Assembly (NCBI RefSeq): GCF_041956535.1
Contig: NW_027192200.1
Span: forward strand, 515,477-579,476
Direction of reading: 5' to 3'
From: Calcarisporiella thermophila CBS 279.70
Taxonomy: Eukaryota > Calcarisporiellomycota
DNA length: 64,000 bases
Positions within the stretch are counted from its first letter, which is position 1. Every line of letters starts with the position of its first letter. This document shows, one piece after another, positions 44,551 to 56,376 of the stretch. Below the pieces are notes generated by a model. It was not told where the DNA came from, searched no databases, and saw only the letters and a list, made by a program, of their open reading frames with translations. A program made the translations under genes and the position numbers.

Positions 44551-45260
44551 GCCGTTCTCGAGCGTCCAAGCAAGACTACTTAATCAGCAGACATGCCATA
44601 TCCCTCCCGCACTATATATCCAGCTGCTCACGAGGCGTACTTCACGTCATCGGTCCGGAATAGAATCGACGTCACACACCCCCCCTCCCATTCTGACAGC
44701 CGAAGACGCGGAGATTGGCATGGTTTTTTTTCCTGTACGACCAAATTAGCATTCCTTCGAAGTTTTATATATTGCGGATCCTCACAAATGGGGTTTTGCA
44801 CCGCAATATAGCACAGTTAATGTAATTATTTTACCTATTGAAAAATTGGGAATAAACTCCAAATGATTGGGCCTTGTGGGACTCCGGGTGAAAATACACA
44901 CTAAGTAGAGCGGCCCCGAATATTTCAAGTCCACTTTTTGAAATCTCCCCTCCTCTCTCATTCCAAGCATCGGTGCTCATTTCCCTCCACCTCTACGGAA
45001 GCATTCAAGCCTGATGACCAAGGCCCTCCCATAAATCTCCTCTCCCCTTGACACCAAGCTTGGCGAGCTGGCTTCCTCGCATCGACTCTCCCCCCTACTT
45101 GTTTACTTAACTATTCGCTTCCTTTGTCTGGTAGGTAGGCCCAACCCGAACCTTGGTGCAGCTTCAAACCTAAACTCTGCCTCTTCCAATAAAACCCCTT
45201 AGACACCCATTCATACACGCCTGCAGAGCCATATCCAACTCGCTCTCTCCTCGACATATC
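44551..45260. promoter_or_regulatory. Divergent upstream region
   Basis: Region between the small gene and the Cys-rich membrane protein. It contains the minus-strand TATA near 44615 and pyrimidine-rich sequence near 45190-45260. No gene. Confidence 0.4.
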
Positions 45261-47429
45261 ATGGCGCCCGCCACTTCCTCTAATACTGGGATTCCAAACA
45301 GAAAACGAGGTATATTCTTGGCTCGTTGCTGCCTTGTCCTCCTGAGTACTGACAGCTGAGTATGTTGTTCTTGCGTAGAGGTGCGCCCCAGTTTTCAAGA
45401 GTTAGCCACAGAACTGGGCGAGACCCGGGCAAGGGAGTCGACCTATGGCTCTAGTCGCCTGCAACCTCGCCTTCCCGGATCCCCATCGTCTCCAAGAGAC
45501 AGGTCATTGAGAGGGAAGTCGCAATATGCCAATTTCAAAAGGCGGCTGGCTCCACGCGCCCTCCCGCCTTCTACCAGTGATCCTGATAATCCAGACGCAG
45601 TTGCTGATGGCGACCAAGACAGCTCTATCGTCGATGCAACCACCTCTATCGCTCGCCTGGAATCCACCGCTCTTTCCGCTCGGCCTACAAAAACCAGCCT
45701 CCTTCCCCTCGCAACCGACTTCATCCCGCAGACTTTCTCCCAGGCCTCCGGAATCGCCACCTCGACCATCGTTCTCAATCCGCCGTCGACCTCGATCGCC
45801 TCCATTTCGCCCTCCAACTCATTCGTCCCGACTGCCCCGCAGCCCAGTCAAGCTTTCTCGGCCTGTGTGGTCAATCCCCTCAACACGACAGCCTGGACCT
45901 GCTCGTCGGACTCGCTGTATTGCGACCCGTCGAGCATGACCTGTCGGCCAAAGCTCACCGAGGGGCTTCGCTGCTCCAGCGACCAGCAATGCGCCAGCGG
46001 GGTTTGCAGAGCGGGCGTCTGCAATGATTTCAGCCGGGTCGGGTTCATTGCGTCCTCTGAAAAAGGAGGGGGCCGAGGAGCAAGCTTCGAGGAGGTTGGG
46101 AAATACGTCGGGATAGCGTTCGCTTGTCTTGCCGGGATAGCCGTCCTCGCTTTTGGGATTCTCTGGTCGATTCGAGCCCGCAAGAAGGACCCAAAGTACC
46201 GTGGAAGTGTATTCTTCCCGAGTGCCCCCTGGCGACCCGACGCGGGCTGGCAAAATTCCCACAGTGAAAAGGCGTCTGGTGGGGAGGACGCCCACGCCTA
46301 TTTACCCGATGAGGAGCAGTACCTGGATGTTCCGGCGGTGCAAGAGCTTTTATCCGTACCGCCTCAGACCCTCCCGCCTCCCCCGACCCCTCCACCCAGT
46401 TCCCCGCCGCCGCCTTTGCCCCCTGCATCCTCTGGGCCGCCAGAATCGGCCCCACCTCATGAACCCCTCCGGGTGGCACCGTCCCTAGAGGTTGAGGAGC
46501 CGCTGCCCAGTCGTAGCGTAAGCCCCGTGACCATTTCGCAAAAGGCTTTCCTGGAGCCATGGCAACTTCAAGTGCTGCTGGAAACTACGGGTGGCGCTGC
46601 GCCCGAGGAGTTCGGTAAGGAGGACCGAGTGGCTGCTAAAACCACCATCCAGAAATCGATTGCAGCAATGTACCAGGATGATCTTGAGGCGATGCAACGC
46701 TACCGCGAAAACCCTTCGGTGGAACTCTCAAAGCATAGGCGGCGCAGCTTTAGTCTTAATTATGGGGCGACGGGCGCTCGACGAGCTAGCAAGCACCTTC
46801 TCTCCCCGAGAAAGCCTTCTACTGCGGATCGGGATTCGGGTTCGTCGTTGTGGAGAAACTCGCGCTGTAACTCGCTGGATCTGGGGTGCGGAGAACTGGT
46901 GACCTCCTCGGCCTGGGCGGCAGGCGAAGCGAGTTCTGGAAGGTCGAGCATGTGCTCGGTGATCTTGATAGACCCCGCATCGTGGCCTGCAGTCCCCCCT
47001 ATTCCAAGTGAACATGACCGGGGAGCTAACGTTGAGAGCGCACAGGCACAAGGAGCAGAGGAGAATGCAAAGAAAAATAAAGTCGAATTGCCGAAGCTTG
47101 TCGAGAATAGGAGTAGCATCTCGACATACAATACGGCCAATGAGTCCCCCTCTCCGACCACGATGCGTAGCGATCTGGCAGCACCGGAAGCATCACGTTC
47201 GCAGACACCGAACTCCGTTTCGTCTGTTCAAACCGTTCAAATGAGACCGGAAAGTACCATTGAGCAAGGGGCCGACGCAGTGAATGAGAGTCGTGGGAAT
47301 CGTCCACCAACCCTACCATTGCCCGACTTGCCCCCCGCAGATATCAATTACCGCGTGTCGATGTTCAGAGCGTCCATGTACCACGACCCTGATTCTTCCT
47401 CGGCCCACGCCCCCGAGTTGCCCAAATGA
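45261..47429 (+). CDS. Large single-pass membrane protein with 8-Cys module and Pro-rich tail
   Basis: Two exons (45261-45309, 45379-47429; phase 1) give 699 residues. Residues 30-175 are Ser/Thr/Pro-rich. An eight-cysteine module lies at about 178-232 with spacing C-x11-C-x6-C-x6-C-x9-C-x5-C-x4-C-x4-C (for example CSSDQQCASGVCRAGVC). One membrane span at about 259-281 (YVGIAFACLAGIAVLAFGIL) is followed by basic RARKK. The cytosolic part has a Pro-rich run (PPPPTPPPSSPPPPLPP-type, an SH3 or WW ligand), then Ser-rich segments. This is the layout of fungal surface receptors, and it parallels the Opy2-like gene at 60552, but it has no Opy2 motif. No N-terminal signal peptide is visible in this model; a true first exon may be missing. 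Confidence 0.65.
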
Positions 47430-49545
47430 GCGATGAGCTTTCCAAATAATCCCTCTACTAGCCGATGCAGAACCACGTTCTCCTGGTCCTGTCGGCTCGC
47501 CTTTTCAACCGAAAATCCCTATCGAATCGTCTTCATTGTATTTATATATCCAATTAGGTCTTACACACTACATATGCATAGATTGCATTGCATTCGCTCC
47601 TTCTACCCCCTCTCCCCCTCGTTAAGCTGTTTTCATCCTTTAACTACATGTTTTATTTATTATCTGGGCGGGTCGAGTCCTTTTTAGATTGAGATCTCTA
47701 TGCCCAGCAAACTTAATTTCTCTTTGATAAACGATCCTCTAAGATCCAAAACGAGATTATGCTCACTAAATCCATTTTAACGCACTTTGTGCAAATGTAA
47801 GGCCGGCCATTCTCCATCTCTATCCCCAGGAGGCGCTTTCTTCTGACCGGAGGCAATTATCAAAATTGCATTCGAGCTCATATGAAATACTAAAAATGGG
47901 TATGCCGTGCGATTAAGTTTTATGGCCAATATCTACTCCTGTTTAGGGTCAAGGATTAGGATATAATATACCGACTCTTTTGCCGTAAACTTCAGCCTAT
48001 GGCACTGCCCTTTTTAATAATATTTACCAAGCGAGATTTTAGAATAATTCGAGTCTACTAAGAGTTGAATACCAAATGGAATAGATTCAGATTAAAATTC
48101 CCCCCACAATCACATCTCTTCCCGTACTAGGCACATCTTAGACAAGCCAACGTACTAGTTTATTAGTGTGAGAAGATTTTCTGTGTACACTCCCAACCTA
48201 TGCAACTACTGGTAAAAGGGCATGGGGAAATTTCAAATCTCTATAGATTAGACGATAGGCTTAAACCATAATCCTAGTAAGGTATCAGAACTCGAGTTGA
48301 TTTTCTCAAGCAAGGGAATAATAGTCAAACAATAAACAGCAAATGCATATTCACTATTTATTATTCTGTGTCCATACCTCACGATTGCACTTCTGCTCAT
48401 CCTCTAAAATCACAACAGTGGTGCTGGCAAATCTGCGTTAGCTTTCCACTTATCTTGGATTGGGAGAAGGGGGGTGAGTGGATGTTCATTTATTAAAACT
48501 AATCAAGTCAGCTATTTAATGCACCAAGAAAGCAGAGATATATGGAGAATCATGGCTTCAGAAAAATATTTAGAACTAGCTCTCATTCTGCAAACTGTAA
48601 AATGACTTAGACCAAATAGACCACCAGCTGATCTTGTGTACGATCGATTCTAGTCTAAACGGCGTCGGTAGAACGATTAAGCTCATTGAGGCATATCTGT
48701 CATTCCCTATATAGTAAAGCTCCAAAAGAGGCCACGGGGTGTTCTTATTAGAGTGGCAGTGCCGCCTCCTTCCCTTGGTTCAACCCCTACTTCTGTAATG
48801 TAACCGAGTTCGTCTAGAGTACATAGCGGGACTGGAGCGTTTACGTAAGTAAGAACTTTTTCACGCATGGTTGGCACCAGAGCGTGAGCGCTGCTCAAAT
48901 CATTTCCGTGCATGGCCGAGTTCGCGGGCATTAGGATCACAATGGCCGCTATTCTAGCACATTTATGCTCTAGCAAAAGGGCAGTGGAGAGAAGGACACC
49001 CAGACGTATAGCTCGCATATCAAAGCCCACAACAACCCATGCTCATCGACTTTAAGATCGCAGCCACCGGTGCTGTAGACTCTCTCGTTCTCGGAAAGGC
49101 CATTGGCACACAACGCGTTATCACGGCATTTATGGCGTTTGAGCGGCATCAGAGTGTGAATGCTTTCCCATTGACTTATCTCGTCGCAAGCAATGCCTTC
49201 AGCCCGCAGCACGCTCCTTCGACATGTAGCTTATCGATTCTTTCGTCCACCGCTGGACATGGTTAGCCCTCGCCTCGATGACCGCCTGAAGTGTCTCGCT
49301 TTCAATATCTTTCGATTATTCTCGTAACCCCATCGAATGCTTACCTGATACGAAGCACGAAGTCGGGAGCTTAACTTCTCTGGTGCTCCCAACATTGGCA
49401 GGCTGGATTCGATTCCCAAATTGATTGGATGCAATATTGAGATCGCTGAGTCACATTACAACCCACGGCAAACTGGATTTTAATTTAATTAAGTTGCTGT
49501 GACTTGGCAGCAATTGCGGCATTGATTTTTTCAAGAAAATCTCAG
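47430..49545. other. AT-richer gene-poor island
   Basis: About 2.1 kb of plainer, AT-richer sequence than the surroundings. Overlapping ORFs on both strands near 48700-49430 (up to 107 codons) have no recognisable domain and no joining splice pattern. Could be a decayed gene or repeat relic; not called. Confidence 0.4.
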
Positions 49546-49553
49546 TATAAAAA
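49546..49553 (+). promoter_or_regulatory. TATA box candidate
   Basis: TATAAAAA about 45 bp upstream of the ATG at 49597. Confidence 0.5.
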
Positions 49554-49596
49554 GAAGATTAAAATTAGAAACTTTTGAAGAATCCCAACTTATACC

Positions 49597-49941
49597 ATGC
49601 TCTGGGTGCTATTGTTCTTTTTTGTTTCTATTTTCACTCGTACAACGCTTGCATATGACGTGGGCGCATGTTTGATAGTTAATGTGACTACGCCCTGGTC
49701 AGAGTGTCACGCAGATCGTGTACCGGTGGGAGTATGTCAAGGACTAGACGCAACCGCTAGGACGGCATTCAAAGAATCACTTGAAAGTCGCAACTACCAA
49801 CGTAACACGATCATTGAGAAGTATGGGCCAATCAATTACGGTCTATCCATAAACACGACCGATGGACTAGACGATAAGCTACGTGCGGAACGAGATAGTT
49901 TCTATCAGCTGTGTGATGCTACTAAGGGGAAAAGCTTATGA
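49597..49941 (+). CDS. Small secreted protein
   Basis: Single exon, 114 residues. Signal peptide MLWVLLFFFVSIFTRTTLA, then YDVGACLIVNVTTPW. Four cysteines (GACL, SECH, GVCQ, QLCD) and two N-glycosylation sequons (NVT, NTT). No membrane anchor. Family not recognised. A strong TATA box lies 45 bp upstream and the flanks are AT-rich spacers, as for many lineage-specific secreted genes. Confidence 0.68.
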   Translation: MLWVLLFFFVSIFTRTTLAYDVGACLIVNVTTPWSECHADRVPVGVCQGLDATARTAFKESLESRNYQRNTIIEKYGPINYGLSINTTDGLDDKLRAERDSFYQLCDATKGKSL

Positions 49942-50659
49942 ATTGCAGTTGGAAATACTAAATGATAAAATATTTATTGGTTAGACTTGATTAAAAAAGA
50001 ATGTAGGCAACTGCCTACATTTATTTTTTTAGAAATGTTTAATTTATAAAAAAATATGTGCTACATGCTTTAACGCCTTTGAGGCAGATAACAGGAAGCA
50101 GCCCCATTTTTTTATAATTTAATTAATAAATATATAATTTTCCCGAGTGATAACGCGACAGAGTGTCAAAACGTGAAAACAACAAGAGCGTATGAATAAA
50201 CAATGCGAACCTCCATGACCCAGGAAATAGCGATATCGTGAAAACAGACACCGCGTATCCACGCCGACGAGTGACCAGATTGTAGTAGGCCATATGCCAG
50301 CTCATACACCCCGAGCCAAAAACCAGTTTCGAAACTGATTAAGACGAAAATTGAAGGAATCGATACAGCATGTTATATATTCACAATTATAGAACACGAC
50401 ATTATAAGTAGCAAAAAACGTAAAATTGGGGGAGGAAGGGGGGAGAAAAGTCCATATATAGGATAGACAATTTTCTCGGTGTGTAAAAGTTCAGCACAGA
50501 AATAAAGCATAATAAAGAAAGATAGACCAAAGGGGTGGAGGCGCGTGACGTGGACTTCTTACCACACACACAGGCCCGTATTGAAAATTTTAATACAGGC
50601 CTGCGCCATCCGTCCACCTTTATAATGGTCGAATTCTCCTCTAGCCTTTCAACTGGGAC
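49942..50659. other. Intergenic
   Basis: 718 bp. A short inverted repeat GTAGGCAACTGCCTAC at about 50004-50019, followed by T-rich sequence, looks like a hairpin near the end of the preceding gene. No gene. Confidence 0.45.
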
Positions 50660-52749
50660 ATGGTCACAAACTCCACAAATCGAATATCAAGGCGCGATTC
50701 AAATCGTCAAGCTGCCTTCACATTTCTCTCTAACATCAGTCTTGGAAACGAAAATCCTCTGCGCCCATTCGACCTTTTAGAAGAAAATTCACCCATCGAG
50801 AAAAAAGAGGACCATGCTAGATCGCCTCTCCACTCCCAGGCTGCCAAAGGTAAAGCCGCTCAGCCAGCGGACAGGAACATAACGTCTGCGGCAGACAGAG
50901 TCTCCTCCGACAGAGGCCAGTCAATACTGCCCCCTGAGGAGGGAAAACCCCCTCCTCCTGCCCATTCGAGATCCATTCACAGTAAAGCGCGCTCTTCAAA
51001 GGCTACCGATTTTCTCAAGAATATCTCCCTGGAGGCTGCCCCATCAATATCTCATACTGGCTCTCCAGGCTCCAAACAATCACGAGTGGAGCAGGGTACA
51101 TCCAACGCGGCATCCAGAAATAAACCACAGGCTAGGCGCACGCAATCCGTAAACCTGAACGAGAACAAAGGTAATTTTACTTATGGAGGAAGGAGAGTAG
51201 TGTGTTCAGGCTCTGCTCCCGGAATAATCACGCTCTGATGTGCTTCGGTGATGCGCTAAATTGGTATTTTGATTATGATCTGTCCCTGTAGCAACGTCGA
51301 GCAATCAAGCTTCCCATGCAAACTACCGATCCTCAGCCTCCATGCCTCAGCTTTCCCCTGGGAATGCCCCGTCGACTTCCTGGAGTCAGCCCGATAAGCT
51401 GGGCATACGGGCCGACTCCGCCGACGGCTCCCACCTGGGCAAGGCGCTGCGTCAGACCAAGTTTTTCTTGACGGCTTCGGCGGTATCTATCCTCTCCATC
51501 CTTTGTGAAGCATCGGTGCATCTAAACCCTTTCATTTTGGTTTTAGAATACGTCGATTGCAGCCATCTCCAGCTTGGGCAGCTACAGAGACAAATCGCGG
51601 AAGAACAAAAAGCGGCAGCTGCCCCACTTTCACAAGGAGTATCTGTAAGTGAACCTCGGCAGCTCACCGATAGGGCCATGCCTGACTCACTTGGTTTGAA
51701 TCTATAGTAGGCAGATAACCAACATTGATTCCCTTAAGAAGCGCAAGGCCGAGTCCTATGGCTACCTTCTTGTGCCAAGCAATAGCTTAGGGTACGTACC
51801 CCCTCATTCTCGCATTGCTCGCTTGGATTTTTGCTCCTTCTTCATTGAACCAACCATAGGCAAAGCGAAATTGATCAATCCATGTTGGCCTATGATCCGC
51901 ACTACTTGGATGACCCCGAACTGAAAATGGGCAGCAAACGGCCTCTGGTGGGGCTACAGGCCTTTATGGTAATCTTTCTTTTTTGGGGGGAGGAGGGGAG
52001 GGAATCTCTTGGGGGCACTCATTTACGAGCTTTTTTTTTTCGTTTCTTGTAGGGCTCCATTATCCATCCCAATCGACCGGCCGATCTAAAGCGCGAACTC
52101 AACGACCAGTTTCGGGAAACGCACGCAGAGGTAGACTCCTCCATCACGCTAACAAAGATCCGAACGGTGAAGTCCCGTCTGCTTGACGTGGGGCAGCAGC
52201 TGGACCTGGAGATCAGCACCGTGGCGAAGGCCTATGCGTATTTTGAGAAGCTGGTCTTGAAGGATGTCGTCCGCAAGGAAAATCGAAAACTCGTGGCAGG
52301 TTAGGTCATCGGGATGAACTTGCATAGGTTGCAGAGAGCGTGTCTAAATTTCCATTTTCTCTCTCTCTTTCTCTCTCTTTCCTCTCCCAGCGGTATGCAT
52401 TTTCTTAGCAACCAAGGTCAATGAGCCCAAAGGGTTCGGCTTCGGGCCCCTTCTTGACGCGTGTGAGAAGCACCTGGGCACCGCGCCAAAGGATGTGCGC
52501 GCGCACGAGTTTTCTGTCTTTGTCGAGCTGGGCTTCAACCTGTATTTACCTTTGCATGAGTTTATGCCGCATTTTGAGCGAATTTTCACCACCCTCGGTA
52601 AGCTCTTATTTTCCCTGCCTCTTGCATTGGAGCAAGAGGGTTGTGCATTTACCCACCTGGCTCTCTTGTTCTGTTACCATCATGTAGGGGCGGATGTGCA
52701 CGAATACTTGGGGGATCGGGCATTCTATCTCGGCGATGCCAAGGCATAG
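50660..52749 (+). CDS. CABLES-like cyclin-box protein
   Basis: Eight exons (50660-51170, 51292-51482, 51547-51644, 51708-51791, 51860-51968, 52053-52299, 52391-52597, 52688-52749) join in frame to 502 residues. The N-terminus has AFTFLSNISLG (residues 19-29), like the FL.NISL motif of animal CABLES1/2, and a second copy FLKNISLE at about 116-123. A central block IAAISSLGSYRDKSRK and NIDSLKKRKAESYGYLLVP precedes YDPHYLDDPELKMG. From about residue 335 comes the cyclin-like domain: HPNRPADLKRELNDQF, LTKIRTVKSRLL, YAYFEKLVLKDVV, RKLVAAVCIFLATKV and EFSVFVELGFNLYLP. Animal CABLES proteins bind CDKs and kinases such as Abl. At exon 4 a second acceptor three bases downstream would drop one Arg. ATG at 50660 is the first in frame; a longer N-terminus is possible. 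Confidence 0.85.
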
Positions 52750-53251
52750 CGCATGGCCCGCGTTCTCCCGAGTGCGGCACTTGGCACTTTTCAGCGGCAC
52801 CATCTAGCCTCGGCACAATAATTGTAAATAGATCTACCTGAATGAAAAGGGGTTTATAGTCAACTCTGTTTTGCTGTAGTCTACTTCGTCTTTTTTTTTT
52901 GAATACGGCTATATTCAGATAGCAAACAAATATATAATATATATAGCTATAAAAGAAAGTGGGATTCACTGCAAATGGTAGAAAATTCCTCAAAGTCATC
53001 CCCCCTTTTTTTTTCTTCCTCTCTACGCTCCTCCTTTCACCGGTGACTTCTTGGACTGAACCAAAAAAAAAAAAAATAAGCACTTTAATTTACTGTATTA
53101 AAATATATCTCTACAAAACCGACAGCAAAGAAGACAGACTCCACCGACGGTGGGGGGGGAGGGCTCTTTTTCATGGAGATCGGTGCAATAACGGGTAATG
53201 AGGGGGGAGAGGGGGAGGGAGAGGTGAGTGACCGTGTGCCACCTTGCCCCT
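52750..53251. other. Convergent 3' region
   Basis: Spacer between convergent genes, with A/T runs. No gene. Confidence 0.5.
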
Positions 53252-56200
53252 TTAGCCGAAAATAAGTCTCAGTACAAGGTAGGTCACGCACCCTACAAAG
53301 CGTACGGCACTGAGGCAGGCCACGGCCCAAAAGAGGAACTAAGAAAAAATAGAGAGAAGTGGGGGGTGAGTCTGGGGGTTGAGGGGCCAGTGGCATAGAG
53401 AAACCGGCCGGCACTTACCGTCAAGTATGGATTGTACGCCTTCATCGAGTTGGGGTTAACCTTGGTCAAGAAATTGATGAAGACGTCGCTCGTCATGACG
53501 ATGATCAGCAGCGCATTGGAGAGCATCCAGCTCAGCACGAGATTCGTGCGGAAGAGCTTGTAGTAGTCCTCCTGCTTTGTCTTCGCGTCGCGCTTCTGGG
53601 CCTGCTTCACTTCGGGCACCGCGAGCTCACGGAGCATCTGGTCGTAGGCGGCATTGATATCGTGCTGTTCCGTCGGCACCTCCACCTTGACCATCTGCTT
53701 CCCGTTTTCCGTTTTCGTGATCTGTGCCGCGCCCAGGGATGCGGCCCCGTTGTCTCCCTTGGTTCCCCAGCTGACGTCGTGCGTGTTGCAGAACGCGTAC
53801 ACCATCAGGATGTTAATGTAGGACGGCATAAGGAAGATATACTGGATAAACGAGGTGAACATGTGCCAGGGCTCGAAGTGCAGGAAGGACGAGACGAAGT
53901 AGAGGAGATAGGTCGAGCCCAGCGAGATGACGATATCTCGGAAGATTGGCGAGGTGCGAAGTAGATTCGGAGAGTTGCGCCAGCCCTCGGCAGTTTTGGG
54001 CACGGTCTGATAAATGGTGAAGCCGGAGACGTACAGCTGAGGGGCACATCGTAAACAGACCCGGGGTCAATACACAGAACATGGGGCACGCATTAAATAG
54101 GGTTTACCATGAGCATCATAATCAGTGCAAACAGGACCACGCACAGCCGGTATAGCCACTTGGACCCCTGGGGTCGATTTCCCATCGCCGAGATAAAGAT
54201 AATGACGATCACCTACCACGTTGGCGTCAGTGAGCATTCATTGCATGCGCAATTTGGCGTCGAAAAGAGGGGGGAGGAGGGGGACTTACCATGACGTAGA
54301 GGTTCCTCATGATGGGGAAGACGAATGCAGCATACCCAAAGAAGGGGTCAGGAACTTGCAACGCCTGCGTTACTTGCACCTCTTTCCCGTCGATGATTTG
54401 GGTAATGGTGACCGGAAGCGATGCCTTTCCCAGGAAAAAGAAGGCGAGATAGAAGTTTCCCTGCAGATTGGTGAAAAGAGAGAGAGAGAGTCGGTGAATA
54501 TCAAGGGACACTTTAGCACTTTTACACTTCAACACGCTCGGAACACTCACTAATGCGAACCAATTGAACACGAGATTGACGGTGTTGTACAAAAATTCGA
54601 ACATGAGCAGACACTTGCGGAAGAAGCCCTGCCCGGAGGAGAGGATGCGGAGAGCGTGGACCGAGCCATAGATCGCGGCGAAGAAAGAGCCGTTCAGCCA
54701 GCGGCGGCGCTGGGAAATAAACTCGGGGAGATTGTCGGGGACATCGGTTTCGGCCTTGGCGGACTTGACGTACTTGAGGAGCCATGCCTCGTTTTTCTTC
54801 GCGACGAGCTCGAAGCAGAGGATACGATCTTCCGCGAGGTACATGCTGTTGCAACGCAAGAAAGAGGGTTAGCCAAGCCTAAAAATCGAACGAGAGAGTC
54901 CATGGTGGAGAGTGGGAGGGGGGAGGGGAGGGGGATGGGTACGTACTTCGCCTCGAAAATCCCGGCGTCGGTGGAGCCCCCGTGCATCAGCTCTCCCTTG
55001 AAGTAGGAGGCCAGGGGGCCCTCGTTCGGCCCGATATTCTGCAGAGCGCGGTAACGATACGCGGAGAACGCGCCCGGTAGCACGGAAATGTACCCGAAAA
55101 CGGACTCGAGCGGCTTGTCAAGGATGTTCGACATCTTATACTCGAAGTTTTGGGAGGCGACCAGGGGATTGAGGAGGTTTTTCCAGCCGGTGCCGAGTTC
55201 GGCGCAAATCTCCCCGCATGCGCCCCCGACATTTGGATTGCGGTCGAATGCCTTCCACAGGTGGTATATTGAGGTGGAGCTGGGGCGCGTGCCAACGTCG
55301 AGAAGAATGCACACATTTGGGTTCAGTTGCGGGGCAAACGCGTTGAAGAACCAGCGGTGAGAGTTGATCTTCTTCTTGTTCTGCTCCTTGAGGCAGAACA
55401 GCACCTGGACGGGGTAGGGGCACTTGTCCGCCCCGTGCACGTTCATCTTCTGGTCGATGAGCACCTGGGTCGTGTACTCGAATAGGTGGGCGGTGACGGG
55501 CTTCCCGGCGATCTCGGACTTGGCGATCCCGTCCTGGTAGACGCCCATCGCCCCGAGGACCTTGAGCACTCGAGGGTGGATCTTGCTGCGACCGTCGGAC
55601 ACTATGCACGCGACAATCTTCTGCCACCCGTCCGGTCCCCATGTTTTGGACCGCGTGCGGCTACATAGATGCGCCACGTTTTTTATGACCGAGTTCATTG
55701 TCTTCAGAAAGAGGCCGTCATCCTCCTGCGATGGAGAGAGCATTCAGCACAAGACATTGTCTCAGGAACTCGGGCAGGCTCAACTTACATTGTACATGGT
55801 CATCACAATAAAGACCTCAGTGTGCCGTCCTTGCAGGTATGGCCGTAGGGTGTACCGGTCCCGAATAAAGTCATCTGGGTCGCAAGTGCAGGCTGTGTAT
55901 CGCATGTGTGTGAATTCGGTTCCCGACGTGTATTTAACACTCCTTAGTAGCTTGTCGGGTACAGGGCAGTCGAGCACGAGATTTCCTTGGGTCAGCTCGA
56001 CGTGCCGGATCGACTAAGGAGAGCCATGAATCCATTTCTCATTCAACACAACGACCCTTCATCCCTATCCAATCTTTTCATCCCTTACCTTGCGCTTGTT
56101 GAGTCGGCTCTTTTCATTGGCGGCACGCGCGTCATAATCCATGTCAATGTAGTGCTCGGTTGGGTATCCATTCCGCATTCCGTTTCCTTGCAACGGATGC

Positions 56201-56376
56201 ATTCTCGATGAGGGCATCGGGCTTGGGTAGTGGACAAGGGCTGCCCGGCCATCATCGTGATGGCCGTAGTCGGCGATATCCTCGTGGCCGTAGTAGCCGT
56301 GGTTTTGAGGGTGCGAGTCTAGCGCAGGGTCCCCGTAGTAGCTAGGTATACCATTCTGGTAGTTGTGATTATACAT
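53252..56376 (-). CDS. Chitin synthase (division I, class I-III type)
   Basis: Eight exons (56376-56089, 56013-55789, 55725-54947, 54845-54551, 54460-54290, 54212-54108, 54036-53419, 53338-53252) join in frame to 855 residues. The N-terminal ~90 residues are Tyr/His/Asp-rich ([20 protein letters not shown]). The catalytic GT2 domain shows [37 protein letters not shown] and the hallmark QRRRW in [15 protein letters not shown]. Several spans follow ([12 protein letters not shown] to [12 protein letters not shown]) and a pair at the C-terminus. It polymerises UDP-GlcNAc at the plasma membrane; delivery depends on vesicles of the kind moved by class V myosin. No myosin motor domain is fused, so it is not class V/VII. 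Confidence 0.95.

Noticed and set aside
48707-49212. Overlapping minus-strand frames with a faint similarity to acyl-CoA ligase segments (APVPLCTLDELGY)
   Set aside because: Similarity is limited to a few residues; none of the adenylation motifs is present and no splice model joins the frames.
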